A stretch of 64,000 nt of DNA from assembly GCF_009604375.1 (NCBI RefSeq), contig NZ_WEGH01000004.1, positions 620,001-684,000 of the forward strand, read 5' to 3'. The notes beneath the pieces were generated by a model that saw only the letters and a program-made list of their open reading frames with translations, ran no database searches and had not been told where the DNA came from. Below, piece after piece: positions 27,601 through 36,276 of this stretch; position 1 is the first letter of the stretch, and every line of letters starts with the position of its first letter. Position numbers and translations under genes: made by a program. The stretch comes from Actinomadura macrotermitis. Lineage in GTDB: Bacteria; Actinomycetota; Actinomycetes; Streptosporangiales; Streptosporangiaceae.

Positions 27601-29023
27601 CCCGGCGCGGCCGGCGCGCGGCCGGCGGCTCCTCCAGCACGACGTGCGCGTTGACGCCGCCGAACCCGAAGGCGTTCACGACCGCCCGGCGCGGCGCCCC
27701 GGCGGGCCGCTCCCAGCCGGCCGGCTCGCGGACCGGCGCCAGCCGCGTCCCGGCCATCGCCGGGTGCGGCTCGCGCACGTGCAGGGTCGGCGGCAGGACG
27801 CCGTCGCGCACCGCGCACACCGCCTTGATCAGCCCGGCGATCCCGGCCGCCGGCATCGCGTGCCCGATCATCGACTTGACCGTGCCGACCGGCAGCGGCG
27901 GCCCGGCCGCGCCGAACACCCGCAGCAGCGTGGCGATCTCGGCCTCGTCGCCGGCCGGGGTGCCGGTGCCGTGCGCCTCCACCAGCCCCGCCGCGCCCGG
28001 GGCGGCCGGGTCCAGCCCGGCGTCGCGCCAGGCCCGCTCGACCGCCAGGACCTGGCCGTCCACCAGCGGGCTCATCAGCGCCGCGGCGCGGCCGTCGCTG
28101 GAGGACCCGACGCCGCGGATCACCGCGTGCACCCGGTCGCCCGCCCGCTCGGCGTCGGCGAGCCGCTTCAGCAGCACCACGCCGGTGCCCTCGGCCAGCA
28201 GCGTGCCGTCGGCGGACCGGTCGAACGGCCGGATCCGCCCGCTCGGGCTGAGCGCGCGCAGCCGGTTGAACACGCTCCACAGCGTCGCGTGGTGGGCGTG
28301 GTGGACCGCGCCCGCCAGCATCGCGTCGCACTGCCCGCTGCGCAGCGCCCGCACCGCGTGCTCGACGGCCAGCAGCGACGACGCGCACGCCGCGTCCAGG
28401 GTGTAGGCGGGGCCGCGCAGGTCGAACCGGTTGGCGATGCGCGCGGCGGCGAAGCTCGGCACGAGGCCGGCCGAGGAGTCGGGCCCGTCGGGGCCGAGCC
28501 GGTCGCAGAACGCGCGGCGGATCTCCTCCACCCGGTCCGCGCCGAGATCGGGCAGCAGCTCGCCGAGCACCCCGGCCAGCTGGTGCGAGGTGCGCACCCG
28601 GGTGTCGAACCGCGCGACGCCCGGGGTGATGTAGCCGCCGCGGCCGATGACCACGCCGACCCGGGACCGGTCGGGCAGCCGCTCGTCGCCGCCCGCGTCC
28701 GCGATCGCCTCGGCGGCGGTGCGCAGCGCGAGCAGCTGGTCGGGCTCCATGCCCGCCACCGCCGCCGGCATGATGCCGAACCGGGCCGGGTCGACGGTGG
28801 CCAGGTCGTCGACGAACCCGCCGCGGCGGCAGTAGAACCGGTCGCTGCGCGGCGCGTCGTAGGACGCCGGGTCGTAGTACAGCCCCGGGTCCCAGCGGTG
28901 GGCCGGCACGTCGGTGATGGCGTCCACCCCGGCCCGGACGTTGCGCCACAGCTCCGCCGCCGACCCGGCGCCGGGGAAGACCGCCCCGATCCCGACGACC
29001 GCGATGGGGATGGGCTCGCTCAC
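24647..29023 (-). CDS. Iterative megasynthase KS-AT-DH-PPTase
   Basis: 1458 aa, GTG 29023 in a GTGA overlap with the previous gene. Domains: ketosynthase (1-430; Cys in LDAACASSLLAVEHA near 211, His in EAHGTGT and IGHAMPA); acyltransferase (about 560-850; GHSVGEW Ser near 630); dehydratase-like hotdog region (about 930-1210; YVADHCLIEQ near 960); and a Sfp-like phosphopantetheinyl transferase (about 1260-1440; GIDVEAV and WTAKEAAAKAAG near 1384). No ACP and no KR. A cis PPTase is known from enediyne PKSs and some polyunsaturated fatty acid synthases, which supports an iterative lipid-type system working with the first megasynthase and the free ACP. Confidence 0.92.
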   Translation of the reverse strand: MSEPIPIAVVGIGAVFPGAGSAAELWRNVRAGVDAITDVPAHRWDPGLYYDPASYDAPRSDRFYCRRGGFVDDLATVDPARFGIMPAAVAGMEPDQLLALRTAAEAIADAGGDERLPDRSRVGVVIGRGGYITPGVARFDTRVRTSHQLAGVLGELLPDLGADRVEEIRRAFCDRLGPDGPDSSAGLVPSFAAARIANRFDLRGPAYTLDAACASSLLAVEHAVRALRSGQCDAMLAGAVHHAHHATLWSVFNRLRALSPSGRIRPFDRSADGTLLAEGTGVVLLKRLADAERAGDRVHAVIRGVGSSSDGRAAALMSPLVDGQVLAVERAWRDAGLDPAAPGAAGLVEAHGTGTPAGDEAEIATLLRVFGAAGPPLPVGTVKSMIGHAMPAAGIAGLIKAVCAVRDGVLPPTLHVREPHPAMAGTRLAPVREPAGWERPAGAPRRAVVNAFGFGGVNAHVVLEEPPAARRPRRVRTPRLGDEPVLRLAAATPAELAEMLEQDDAALLAALDTEPADLPCRLAVVGPTARKLDLARAVVQRGTPWRGRSDIWFTPRPLLATGGRLAFLFPGFEPAFEPRVDDVAAHFGLRRPMLTGRTDLPGHAADVIATGRVLAAALAAAGIEPDVVAGHSVGEWTAMIVSGMCPGDTAAAFLDTLDPADLDVPDAAYAALGCGADRALEALADRPEVVVSHDNCPHQSVICGPPEQVREICARLAAEGVLGQELPFRSGFHTPLAEVYIEPLHRTFGTLPIREPRVAIWSGTTVEPFPADPARVREVFVRHLLEPVRFSELVEELYGANVRAFVQVGPGSLTGFVGDRLGDREHLAMAVNVPRRDGMGQLRRVVAALWAEGHGSAAAPPAPGGQNTVRLDLGTPLVTLGGAVEPIRPDTGTRPAPPAGDPVLAELDALLRDTATSAQAVLEALEYGAPGGGGSPAAGPAATELTTSRVFSLEAMPYVADHCLIEQRPGWPEMSDRFPVVALTTLLEVMAGTARELFPDLHVVGYEQVRALRWVVADPPTTADVHARLAEPAGADGVHRVRVVISDHTEGTVLLAARHPRPPEPDRTPLTGEGPPAVTADRFYAERWMFHGPLYRGVTGMRSLARDGLRATLTALPTPGATLDSAGQLCGHWIQVRGDKDQTVFPVGIERVTWYAPPPPAGERLEVTVRNRSVSDTTLRCDAELTGADGTVRARVEGWTTYRFYTDEPVWRLKFAPGTTGTGEPQPGGWTLARPRWDGTPSRDLLMRQYLCAAERAEYQALAPRAQGPWLLGRIAAKDAVRHWLWERGHGPLFPAEVRVGNDEDGRPVVSGPFAQAPEVSIAHTAAFGVALVRDTGTPAGIDVEAVADRGGALEAVALTPAELALAERLDGDRAAVLTRLWTAKEAAAKAAGTGLRGRPRDFAVTAAGGGRLLVTGPEVTVEVESRLLEGHVVTWTLGERRGSTRIEDEERREDDAQ

Positions 29024-32000
29024 GCGCCGGCCCCGGTGAACACGACCTGGACCTCGTCGCCCTCGGCGAGCTCGCGCAGCAGCGCGGCGACGCCGGCGTC
29101 CGGGTCGATCAGCGGGACGCCGCGCCGGGCGTACTCGCGGGCCAGCTCGGGCGTGACCATGCCGCCGCCCGCCCATGGCCCCCAGTCGGCGACCAGCACC
29201 CGGCCGCGCAGCTCGGCCCGCCACACCCGGGCCAGGGTGTCGCAGGCGTCGCTGGCGGCGGCGTAGTCGGCCTGGCCGCGGTTGCCGTGCACGCCGGCGA
29301 TGCTGCCGAGCACCACGAAGAACCCCACGTCGGGGCGGACACTGGCGGCCAGCGCGCGGGCGCCGCCCGCCTTGGTCCGGTAGACGCGCTCGAAGGAGGC
29401 CGGATCCTTGTCGCGGATCAGCCGGTCCTCCAGCAGCCCGGCGCCGTGCACGACGCCGTCCAGGCGGCCGTGCCAGCCGTAGACGTCGGCGACGACGGCG
29501 TGCACCGACTGCGGGTCGCGCACGTCGGCGGCGTGGTAGCGGACGGACGCGGCGGTGCCGCGCAGCGCGTCCAGGGTGGCGCGCACCTCGCGTTCGGCGA
29601 GCGCGCGGCGGACGGCGGCCTCGATCTCGGCGGGCGTGCCCGCGCCGCGCGCGAGGAAGGCGCGGCGCAGCTCGTCCGGGCCCGCGGCCGCGGCGAGGTC
29701 GGGGTCGGCCGGCAGGAGCGGCTCGGGCGTGCGGCCGACCAGCTCGATGCGGCAGCCGGTGGTGCGGGCCAGCTCCAGCGCGATGCGGGCGGTGACGCCG
29801 CGGGCGCCGCCGGTCAACAGGACCACCCCGTCGGGGCCGAGGTCCAGCGCGCGGCCGGTGCCCGGCAGCTCGGCCGGGACGACGCTGAGCGTGCGGCGCG
29901 CGTCGCCCTCGTAGCCGACCTCGACGGGCCCGTCCGGGGCCGCCAGCTCGGCCATGATGCGCAGCGCGACGGCGCGCGGGGTGTCCTTGACGTCGACGTC
30001 CATCGCGCGCACGTGCGTCTCGGGGTACTCGCGGGCGATGGTGCGGGCGAGGCCGCGCAGCCCGGCGCCCGGGGTCGGGTCGCCGACGCCGTTGCCGTCG
30101 TAGCGGTGGCCGAACGCGCCGTCGGAGCCGCCGGCGAGGAGCAGCCAGCGCAGGCCGCCGGCCAGCGCGTCGCGGATACCGCCGTAGGCGCCGGGCAGCA
30201 CCGGGCCGCCGCCGGGGCGCAGCGCGGCCAGGTGGACCAGGCCGTCGCAGGGGGCGTCCGGCTCCAGCGGGACGCGGACCTGCGCGCCCTGCTGCTCCAG
30301 CAGGGCGGCGAGCTCCAGCGCGATGCCGCAGCCGTCGTCGACGATGACGAACCGGCGGCCGGTGAAGGTGCCGGGCGCCGGATCGGGCGGAGGCGGCGGG
30401 CCGAGGTCGGTCACCCGGACGACGTGGCGGAGCGGCGGGGCGATCACCGGTTCCTCCACCGCGGGCTCGTCCGGCACGGGTGCGGGTTCGGCCGCCGGTT
30501 CGGCCGCCACGAGATCGGGGAGCTCGGGCTCGGGGCCGGGCCCGCCCAGGTGCTCGCCGAGCCGGCCGACGATCTCGCCGATGGTCTGCACCCGGGCGAG
30601 CCGCTCCACGACGGAGTCGGCCAGCCGGGCGCCGGGGGCGGCCAGGCCGAGCCGCTCGGCCAGCGCGCCGACGATCTCGGTGCGCTTGATCGAGTCGATC
30701 GACAGGTCGGCCTCCAGGTCCAGGTCGGCGCCGAGCATCGGCTCGGGGTACCCGGTCCGGGCGCTGATCACCGAGAGCACCGCGGCGCGGATCTCCGCCG
30801 GCCCGTGCTTCTCCGGTCCCGGCGCCGGCACCGGGACCGGCACCCGCTCGGGCTTCGGCACGGTCACCTCCGGGCGCGGCGCGGGCACCGGCGGGATCGC
30901 CGCGGCCGGCTCGGGCGCCGCCGCCGGCGCCGCCGGGGCGCCGCCGATGAAGCCGAGCACGACGTCGCGCTGGGCGGCGACGAGCTCGCGGCTGGTGCGC
31001 AGGTACTCCAGCACCGCCTGCTCGGCCACCCCGCGCCCGCCCGCCGGGACGGGCACGGCGGCCGGCGGGGCGACCCGCTCGGCGGGGCGCAGCGCGTTGT
31101 CGAGGTAGGCGCCGTCGGCGGTGCGCACCAGGTGGCCGTTGACGATCCAGCCCGGCACGGCCGTGTCGGCGGCGGTCACCACCTGGGCGTCCCGCCCGGC
31201 GAACAGCGGCAGCGCGTCCACCGGGACGCCCGCCGCCGCCAGCTCGGCGAGCGCCAGCAGCAGCCGCTTCAGGCCGCCCTCGCCGGGCGCGTCGCAGTGC
31301 ACCGCCGTGTGCGGGCGGTCGCCGAGGATCTCCCCGACGAGCCCGGTGAGCACCCGGCCCGGCCCGGCCTCCACGAACACCCGGGCGCCCGCCTCGTACA
31401 TCGCCTCGATCTGCTCGACGAACCGGACCGGCGCGGCGACCTGCGCGGCGAGCGTCGCGGCCAGCTCGGCCGGCTCGCTGTCGTAGGGCGCGGCGGTGGT
31501 GTTGGACCACACCGGGAACGCGGGCGAGCGCAGGTCCCGGGCGGCCAGCTCGCCGAGCAGCGGCTGCGCGGCGCCGGCGACCAGCGGGCTGTGGAAGGCG
31601 CAGGCGACCTGGAGCGGCTGCGCGGCGACGCCGCGGTCGGCGAGCCGCTCCAGCGCCTCGCGCAGCGCCGGGGCCGCGCCGGAGAGCACCACCTGGCGCG
31701 GCGCGTTGTGGTTGGCGACCACGACCTGCGACACCTCGGCGGTCGCGGCCCGGACCTCCTCCAGGGTGGCCGCGACGGCGGCCATCGCCCCGGGGTCGTC
31801 GGCGCGGTCGCCGCGCGCGGCGGCGGCGCCGAGGATCGCCTCGGCGCGGGCCACGCTCAGCCCGACCAGGTCCTGCTCGCCGAACACCCCGGCGGCGCAG
31901 AGCGCGACCAGCTCGCCGTAGCTGTGCCCGCCGGCCAGGTCGGGCCGCACGCCGAGCTCGGTCAGCAGCCGGTGCACCGCGAGCCCGGCGATGCCGAGCG

Positions 32001-35000
32001 CCGGCTGCGCGACGCGGGTGTCGGTGAGGGCGGCGCGCTGCCGCCCGGCCTCGTCCTCGGAGAACGCGGCGGGCGGGAACATCGCGGGCGCGTAGCGGCC
32101 GCCCTCCGTGCGCAGCAGGCGCTGCAGACGCGGGAAGGCCACGAACAGGTCGGCGAGCATGTTCGGGCGCTGGCTGCCCTGCCCGGGGTAGAGGAACGCG
32201 ACCTGGCCGGGCTCGCGCGCCTCGTCGGCGACGAACACCCCGGGCGCGGGCGCCAGCTCCCGGGCCTGGGCGATCTTGGCGTCGAGGTCGGCCAGGTCCT
32301 CGGCGACGAACGCGACCCGCACCGGGCCGTCGCCGCCGGCGAAGGTGCGGGCCAGGTCGCGCAGCCGCGCCCGGCCACCCGCCAGGGCGGCGAGCCGGTC
32401 CAGCTCGGCGCGCGCGGCGTCGTCGTCGGCGCCGCGGATCAGGAACAGCTCGGCGGGCCACTCGGCCAGGCCCGAGACCGGCTCGGGCGCGCCGTCGTAC
32501 CCGGCGAGGACGGCGTGGAAGTTGGCGCCGCCGAACCCGAACCCGCTCAGCCCGGCGAACCGCTCGCCCGGCGCCGCCGCCCACGGGCGGGCCGCGCGGC
32601 CGAACGCGAACGGGCTGGACGCCTCGTCCCACGCCTTGTTCGGCTCGCGCACGTGCAGGGTGCCCGGCAGCACGCCGGCGTGCAGCGCGCGGGCGGCCTT
32701 GACCAGCCCGGCGAGCCCGGCGGCGCACTTGGTGTGCCCGATCTGCGACTTCACCGACCCGAGCGTCACGCTGCCGGGGGCGGCCCCGGCGGCGGTGAAG
32801 GTCTCGGTGAGGGCGGCCAGCTCGGTGCGGTCGCCGACCTCGGTGCCGGTGCCGTGCGCCTCGACCAGCCCGACCCGCGCCGGCGACACCCCGGCGCGGG
32901 TGTAGGCGCGCTCCAGCGCGCGGCGCTGCCCCTCCCCGCGCGGGGCGGTGAGGCCGAGGTGGCGGCCGTCGCTGGACCCGGCGACGGACTTGACGACGGC
33001 GTAGATCCGGTCGCCGTCGCGCTCGGCGTCGGCGAGGCGCTTCAGCGCCACGCACGCGACGCCCTCGCCGAGCGCGATGCCGTCGGCATCGGCGTCGAAG
33101 GCGGCGCAGCGGCCGCTCGGCGACAAGGCCCGCACCGAGGAGAACAGCAGGTAGTCGTAGATGCCGTTGTGCAGGTCGGCGCCGCCGCACAGCACCATGT
33201 CGCTGGTGCCGGCCGCCAGCTCCTTGCAGGCCGAGTCGAGCGCGGCGAGCGACGCGGCGCACGCGGCGTCCACGGTGTAGTTGGCGCCGCCGAGGTCCAG
33301 CCGGTTGGCGATGCGGCCGGCGATGACGTTGGTGAGCACGCCGGGGAAGGAGTCCTCGGTCAGCCGCGGCAGCTGGCCGGCCAGGCCCTCGGGGACCTCG
33401 CCGAAGTAGCGCGGCAGGTTCGCGCGGGTCGCGTAGGCGGTGCCGAGGTCGGTGCCGGCCTCCGCCCCGAAGATCACCGAGGTGCGGGAGCGGTCGAAGG
33501 GGCGGTCGGCGTAGCCGGCGTCGGCCAGGGCGCGGGCGGCGACCTCCAGCGCGAGCAGCTGGACCGGCTCGACGCTGCCGAGCGAGTTCGGCGGGATGCC
33601 GTGCGCGAGCGCGTCGAAGGGGACGTCGGGCAGGAACCCGCCCCATTTGGACGGCGTCCGCTCGGCCGCGTCCGGCCCGGTGGCGTCGGGGTCGTAGTAG
33701 ACGGCGGGGTCCCAGCGCTCGGCCGGCACCTCGGTCACCCGGTCGGTGCCCGACACGATCGTCGCCCAGAACGCGTCGGCGTCGGGCGAGCCGGGGAACA
33801 CGCAGCCCATCCCGACGATGGCGATGTCCAGCGGGGCGGCGGCGTCGCGCCCGGCCTCCCCGGCGGTGAGGCCGAGCGCGGCCGCGCGGGCGGCCAGGAA
33901 CCCGGTGGCGCCGGTGGAGACCTGCTCGTGCAGGCCGGTGATGCTGGTGGTCGCCGAGCGCAGCGCGGCCACCTGCCCGATCATGTACATGCCCTCGCGG
34001 CGCTGCTCGTCGTTCGCGACGGCGGCCAGCTCCCCCTCCGGCCCGTCCGGGTCGCGGCGCAGCCCCTTGGCGGCGATGCGCAGCCGGCCGAGGTTCAGCT
34101 CCTCCAGCCGCCGCCACATCTCCCGGCGCGGCACGCCCGCCTCCTCCAGCTCGCGGCGCGCCTCCTCGAACGCCTGGACGTAGGGGGTGCGGGCGCAGCG
34201 GGTGGCGTGCCCGGGCGAGGTCTCCAGCAGCGCGGTGCCGTCGCACTCCACCGCGGCGCGCTGGAACCCCGGCATGATCGCCCCGGCGGCGACGGCCTCG
34301 TAGGTGAACAGGTACGCGGTGCCCATCAGCACCCGCACGTCCACGCCGCGCTCGGCGAGCGGCCCGGCGAGCGCGGCGACCATCGCGGCCGACCGCTCGT
34401 CGTGGACGCCGCCGGCGAACATCACCGACAGCTCCCCGGCCGCGCCGGGGTCGGCGTCCGCGAAGTCCAGCAGGCGGCCGACCTGGGTCTCCCACAGCGG
34501 GAAGCTGGCGCGCGGCCCGACGTGCCCGCCGCACTCCAGGCCCTCGAAGACGAACTTGCGGGCGCCGTCGGCCAGGAACCGCTCCAGCAGGCCCGGCGAC
34601 GGCACGTGCAGGTAGGCGCTGACGCCCGCCTCCTCCAGCGTCGCGGCCTGCGCCGGGCGGCCGCCGGCGATCAGCGCGTAGGGCGGCGCGGCCTCGCACA
34701 CCGCGGCCAGCTGCGCCTCGCGCAGCTCGCCCGGGGCGAAGCCGAGGACGCCGACGCCCCAGGGCCGGTCGCCGAGCCGGTCGGCGGTGTCGGCCAGCAG
34801 CTCGCGGACCTGCTCGCCCGACATCAGCGCCAGCGCCAGGAACGGCAGCCCGCCGTCCTGCGCGACCGCGGCGGCGAACGCCGACCGGTCGCTGACCCGC
34901 GTCATCGGGCCCTGCACCACCGGGTAGTCGCGGCCGACCGAGCCGCCGGGCGGGTCGTCGCGCGGGGCGAGCGGCTCGGCGCGCACGGCGGCGCGGATGC

Positions 35001-35991
35001 TCGCGGCGATCTGGTCGCGGACGGCCTGCACGACGCCGCCCGCCGTCTTGTACCGGGCCGCCAGGGGCGCGGCGAGCGCGCCGTCCTGGCCGATCGGCAG
35101 CAGCCGCGAGCGCAGCCCGTGCGGGCCGAGCCGGCCGTTGATCCCGGCCAGGTCCAGGCAGGACAGCTCGATCTCGGGCAGGTCGGGGCGGGTGTAGACG
35201 CGGTGCCCCTCCACCACCCGGGTCTCGCTGCCGTCCATCGCGGCGATCGCGGCGGCGACGTCGGCGGGCAGCTCCATCTCGCGCACGAGCGCGAGCTGGG
35301 AGTCCAGCAGCACGCCCGCCGCGCCGCCCGCGACGGCCGCGGCGGCGGTGTGCGGGCCGATGCCGCCCGCCGCGAAGACCGGCACGTTCACCCGGGGGTC
35401 GCCGAGCAGGTGCTGCAGCAGCACGAACGTGGTGAGCTCGCCGACCCGGCCGCCGGCCTCGCAGCCGCGCGCGATCAGGCCGTGCAGCCCGGCGCCGCCG
35501 TGGGCCGCGGCGACCTGCTCGCCGAGCCGCAGCGCGGCCGCGGCCTCGCGCGGGTCGACGACCTCGACCAGCAGCCGGCGGCCGCGCGCGAACGCGACGG
35601 CGTCGGCGGACGCGGCGTCCGGACGCAGCACCGCCGCGTCGATCAGGACGGTGCCCGCCGCCTCCGGCAGCTCGTCCGGGCGCACCCCGCAGCCCGCCGG
35701 GACCCGCACCCCGAACCGGCCGGGCCACCAGCGGCCGACGTCGGCCAGCGCGGCGAGCGCGGCGGCGCGGTCGGTGCCGAGGTCCAGCACGCCGAGGCCG
35801 CCCGCGCGGGCGACCGCGACCGTCAGGTGCGGGGCGGGGCGGCCGAACGGGCCGACGCCGATGATCTTCGCGGGCGGGCGGCGCCGGCGCCCGGCGCCCG
35901 GCCGCCCCGGTTCCGGGACGGCGTGCCCGGCCCGGTCCTCGACCCAGTCCGTGCCCTTCGGCACGCCGCCCGAACCGGCCCCAGCCGTCAT
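29020..35991 (-). CDS. Iterative megasynthase: PfaD-like reductase-KS-AT-ACP-KR
   Basis: 2323 aa from ATG 35991, which has a GGGGGG site; an upstream start at 36147 lacks one. Domains: two TIM-barrel nitronate-monooxygenase/PfaD-like units (about 40-320 and 345-640; the second has VVQGPMTRVSD and GLECGGHVGP), ketosynthase (about 720-1150; Cys in VDAACAASLAALDSA near 908), acyltransferase (about 1270-1560; GGHSYGEL near 1355), a Pro/Ala linker, one ACP (DLSIDSIKRTEI, Ser near 1765), and a ketoreductase/SDR region (about 1890-2320; LLTGGARGVTARIA near 2058). PfaD-type flavin enoyl reductases are partners of polyunsaturated fatty acid synthases; here one is fused at the N-terminus. First gene of the operon; extender unit and product are unknown. 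Confidence 0.92.
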   Translation of the reverse strand: MTAGAGSGGVPKGTDWVEDRAGHAVPEPGRPGAGRRRRPPAKIIGVGPFGRPAPHLTVAVARAGGLGVLDLGTDRAAALAALADVGRWWPGRFGVRVPAGCGVRPDELPEAAGTVLIDAAVLRPDAASADAVAFARGRRLLVEVVDPREAAAALRLGEQVAAAHGGAGLHGLIARGCEAGGRVGELTTFVLLQHLLGDPRVNVPVFAAGGIGPHTAAAAVAGGAAGVLLDSQLALVREMELPADVAAAIAAMDGSETRVVEGHRVYTRPDLPEIELSCLDLAGINGRLGPHGLRSRLLPIGQDGALAAPLAARYKTAGGVVQAVRDQIAASIRAAVRAEPLAPRDDPPGGSVGRDYPVVQGPMTRVSDRSAFAAAVAQDGGLPFLALALMSGEQVRELLADTADRLGDRPWGVGVLGFAPGELREAQLAAVCEAAPPYALIAGGRPAQAATLEEAGVSAYLHVPSPGLLERFLADGARKFVFEGLECGGHVGPRASFPLWETQVGRLLDFADADPGAAGELSVMFAGGVHDERSAAMVAALAGPLAERGVDVRVLMGTAYLFTYEAVAAGAIMPGFQRAAVECDGTALLETSPGHATRCARTPYVQAFEEARRELEEAGVPRREMWRRLEELNLGRLRIAAKGLRRDPDGPEGELAAVANDEQRREGMYMIGQVAALRSATTSITGLHEQVSTGATGFLAARAAALGLTAGEAGRDAAAPLDIAIVGMGCVFPGSPDADAFWATIVSGTDRVTEVPAERWDPAVYYDPDATGPDAAERTPSKWGGFLPDVPFDALAHGIPPNSLGSVEPVQLLALEVAARALADAGYADRPFDRSRTSVIFGAEAGTDLGTAYATRANLPRYFGEVPEGLAGQLPRLTEDSFPGVLTNVIAGRIANRLDLGGANYTVDAACAASLAALDSACKELAAGTSDMVLCGGADLHNGIYDYLLFSSVRALSPSGRCAAFDADADGIALGEGVACVALKRLADAERDGDRIYAVVKSVAGSSDGRHLGLTAPRGEGQRRALERAYTRAGVSPARVGLVEAHGTGTEVGDRTELAALTETFTAAGAAPGSVTLGSVKSQIGHTKCAAGLAGLVKAARALHAGVLPGTLHVREPNKAWDEASSPFAFGRAARPWAAAPGERFAGLSGFGFGGANFHAVLAGYDGAPEPVSGLAEWPAELFLIRGADDDAARAELDRLAALAGGRARLRDLARTFAGGDGPVRVAFVAEDLADLDAKIAQARELAPAPGVFVADEAREPGQVAFLYPGQGSQRPNMLADLFVAFPRLQRLLRTEGGRYAPAMFPPAAFSEDEAGRQRAALTDTRVAQPALGIAGLAVHRLLTELGVRPDLAGGHSYGELVALCAAGVFGEQDLVGLSVARAEAILGAAAARGDRADDPGAMAAVAATLEEVRAATAEVSQVVVANHNAPRQVVLSGAAPALREALERLADRGVAAQPLQVACAFHSPLVAGAAQPLLGELAARDLRSPAFPVWSNTTAAPYDSEPAELAATLAAQVAAPVRFVEQIEAMYEAGARVFVEAGPGRVLTGLVGEILGDRPHTAVHCDAPGEGGLKRLLLALAELAAAGVPVDALPLFAGRDAQVVTAADTAVPGWIVNGHLVRTADGAYLDNALRPAERVAPPAAVPVPAGGRGVAEQAVLEYLRTSRELVAAQRDVVLGFIGGAPAAPAAAPEPAAAIPPVPAPRPEVTVPKPERVPVPVPAPGPEKHGPAEIRAAVLSVISARTGYPEPMLGADLDLEADLSIDSIKRTEIVGALAERLGLAAPGARLADSVVERLARVQTIGEIVGRLGEHLGGPGPEPELPDLVAAEPAAEPAPVPDEPAVEEPVIAPPLRHVVRVTDLGPPPPPDPAPGTFTGRRFVIVDDGCGIALELAALLEQQGAQVRVPLEPDAPCDGLVHLAALRPGGGPVLPGAYGGIRDALAGGLRWLLLAGGSDGAFGHRYDGNGVGDPTPGAGLRGLARTIAREYPETHVRAMDVDVKDTPRAVALRIMAELAAPDGPVEVGYEGDARRTLSVVPAELPGTGRALDLGPDGVVLLTGGARGVTARIALELARTTGCRIELVGRTPEPLLPADPDLAAAAGPDELRRAFLARGAGTPAEIEAAVRRALAEREVRATLDALRGTAASVRYHAADVRDPQSVHAVVADVYGWHGRLDGVVHGAGLLEDRLIRDKDPASFERVYRTKAGGARALAASVRPDVGFFVVLGSIAGVHGNRGQADYAAASDACDTLARVWRAELRGRVLVADWGPWAGGGMVTPELAREYARRGVPLIDPDAGVAALLRELAEGDEVQVVFTGAGA

Positions 35992-36202
35992 GCGCTGCCC
36001 CCCGTCGTCCGCGCCGCCGGGTGACCCGTCCGGCGGCGGCCCTGCGACCTGTGCTGTACCCGTGCTGAAAATCCGGCGCGCGGGCCTGGGCCCACGACGC
36101 TGCGACACATTACGGGCGGCGACCCTTTGATCACACAGACGACACACCAGCGAGGGCAGGGATCACGGGACTCAAGAGGTTCCCTGGAGACTCTCTTGAC
36201 GC

Positions 36203-36239
36203 AAGCGGGACCCCGGGCGGAAGGCCCGGGGTCCCGCTT
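36203..36239. terminator. 16-bp hairpin between the PhaC-like gene and the megasynthase operon
   Basis: Arms 36203-36218 and 36224-36239 are perfectly complementary with a 5-nt loop and A/T ends. It lies 38 bp after the stop of the PhaC-like gene and separates it from the first megasynthase gene on the same strand. Confidence 0.85.
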
Positions 36240-36276
36240 CGGCGCCGTGCGCGGCGCCACACGTCCTCCTGCCGCG

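Noticed and set aside
24647..35728. A single 3693-aa minus-strand protein
   Set aside because: Its first two thirds are a shadow frame over the first megasynthase; the real protein begins at GTG 29023, where the KS domain starts and the previous stop overlaps.
24509..36024. Very long plus-strand open frames across the megasynthase genes
   Set aside because: They lie antisense to proteins with clear KS, AT and ACP motifs, are Arg/Gly/Pro-rich, show no domains and arise from GC-biased third positions of the minus-strand genes.
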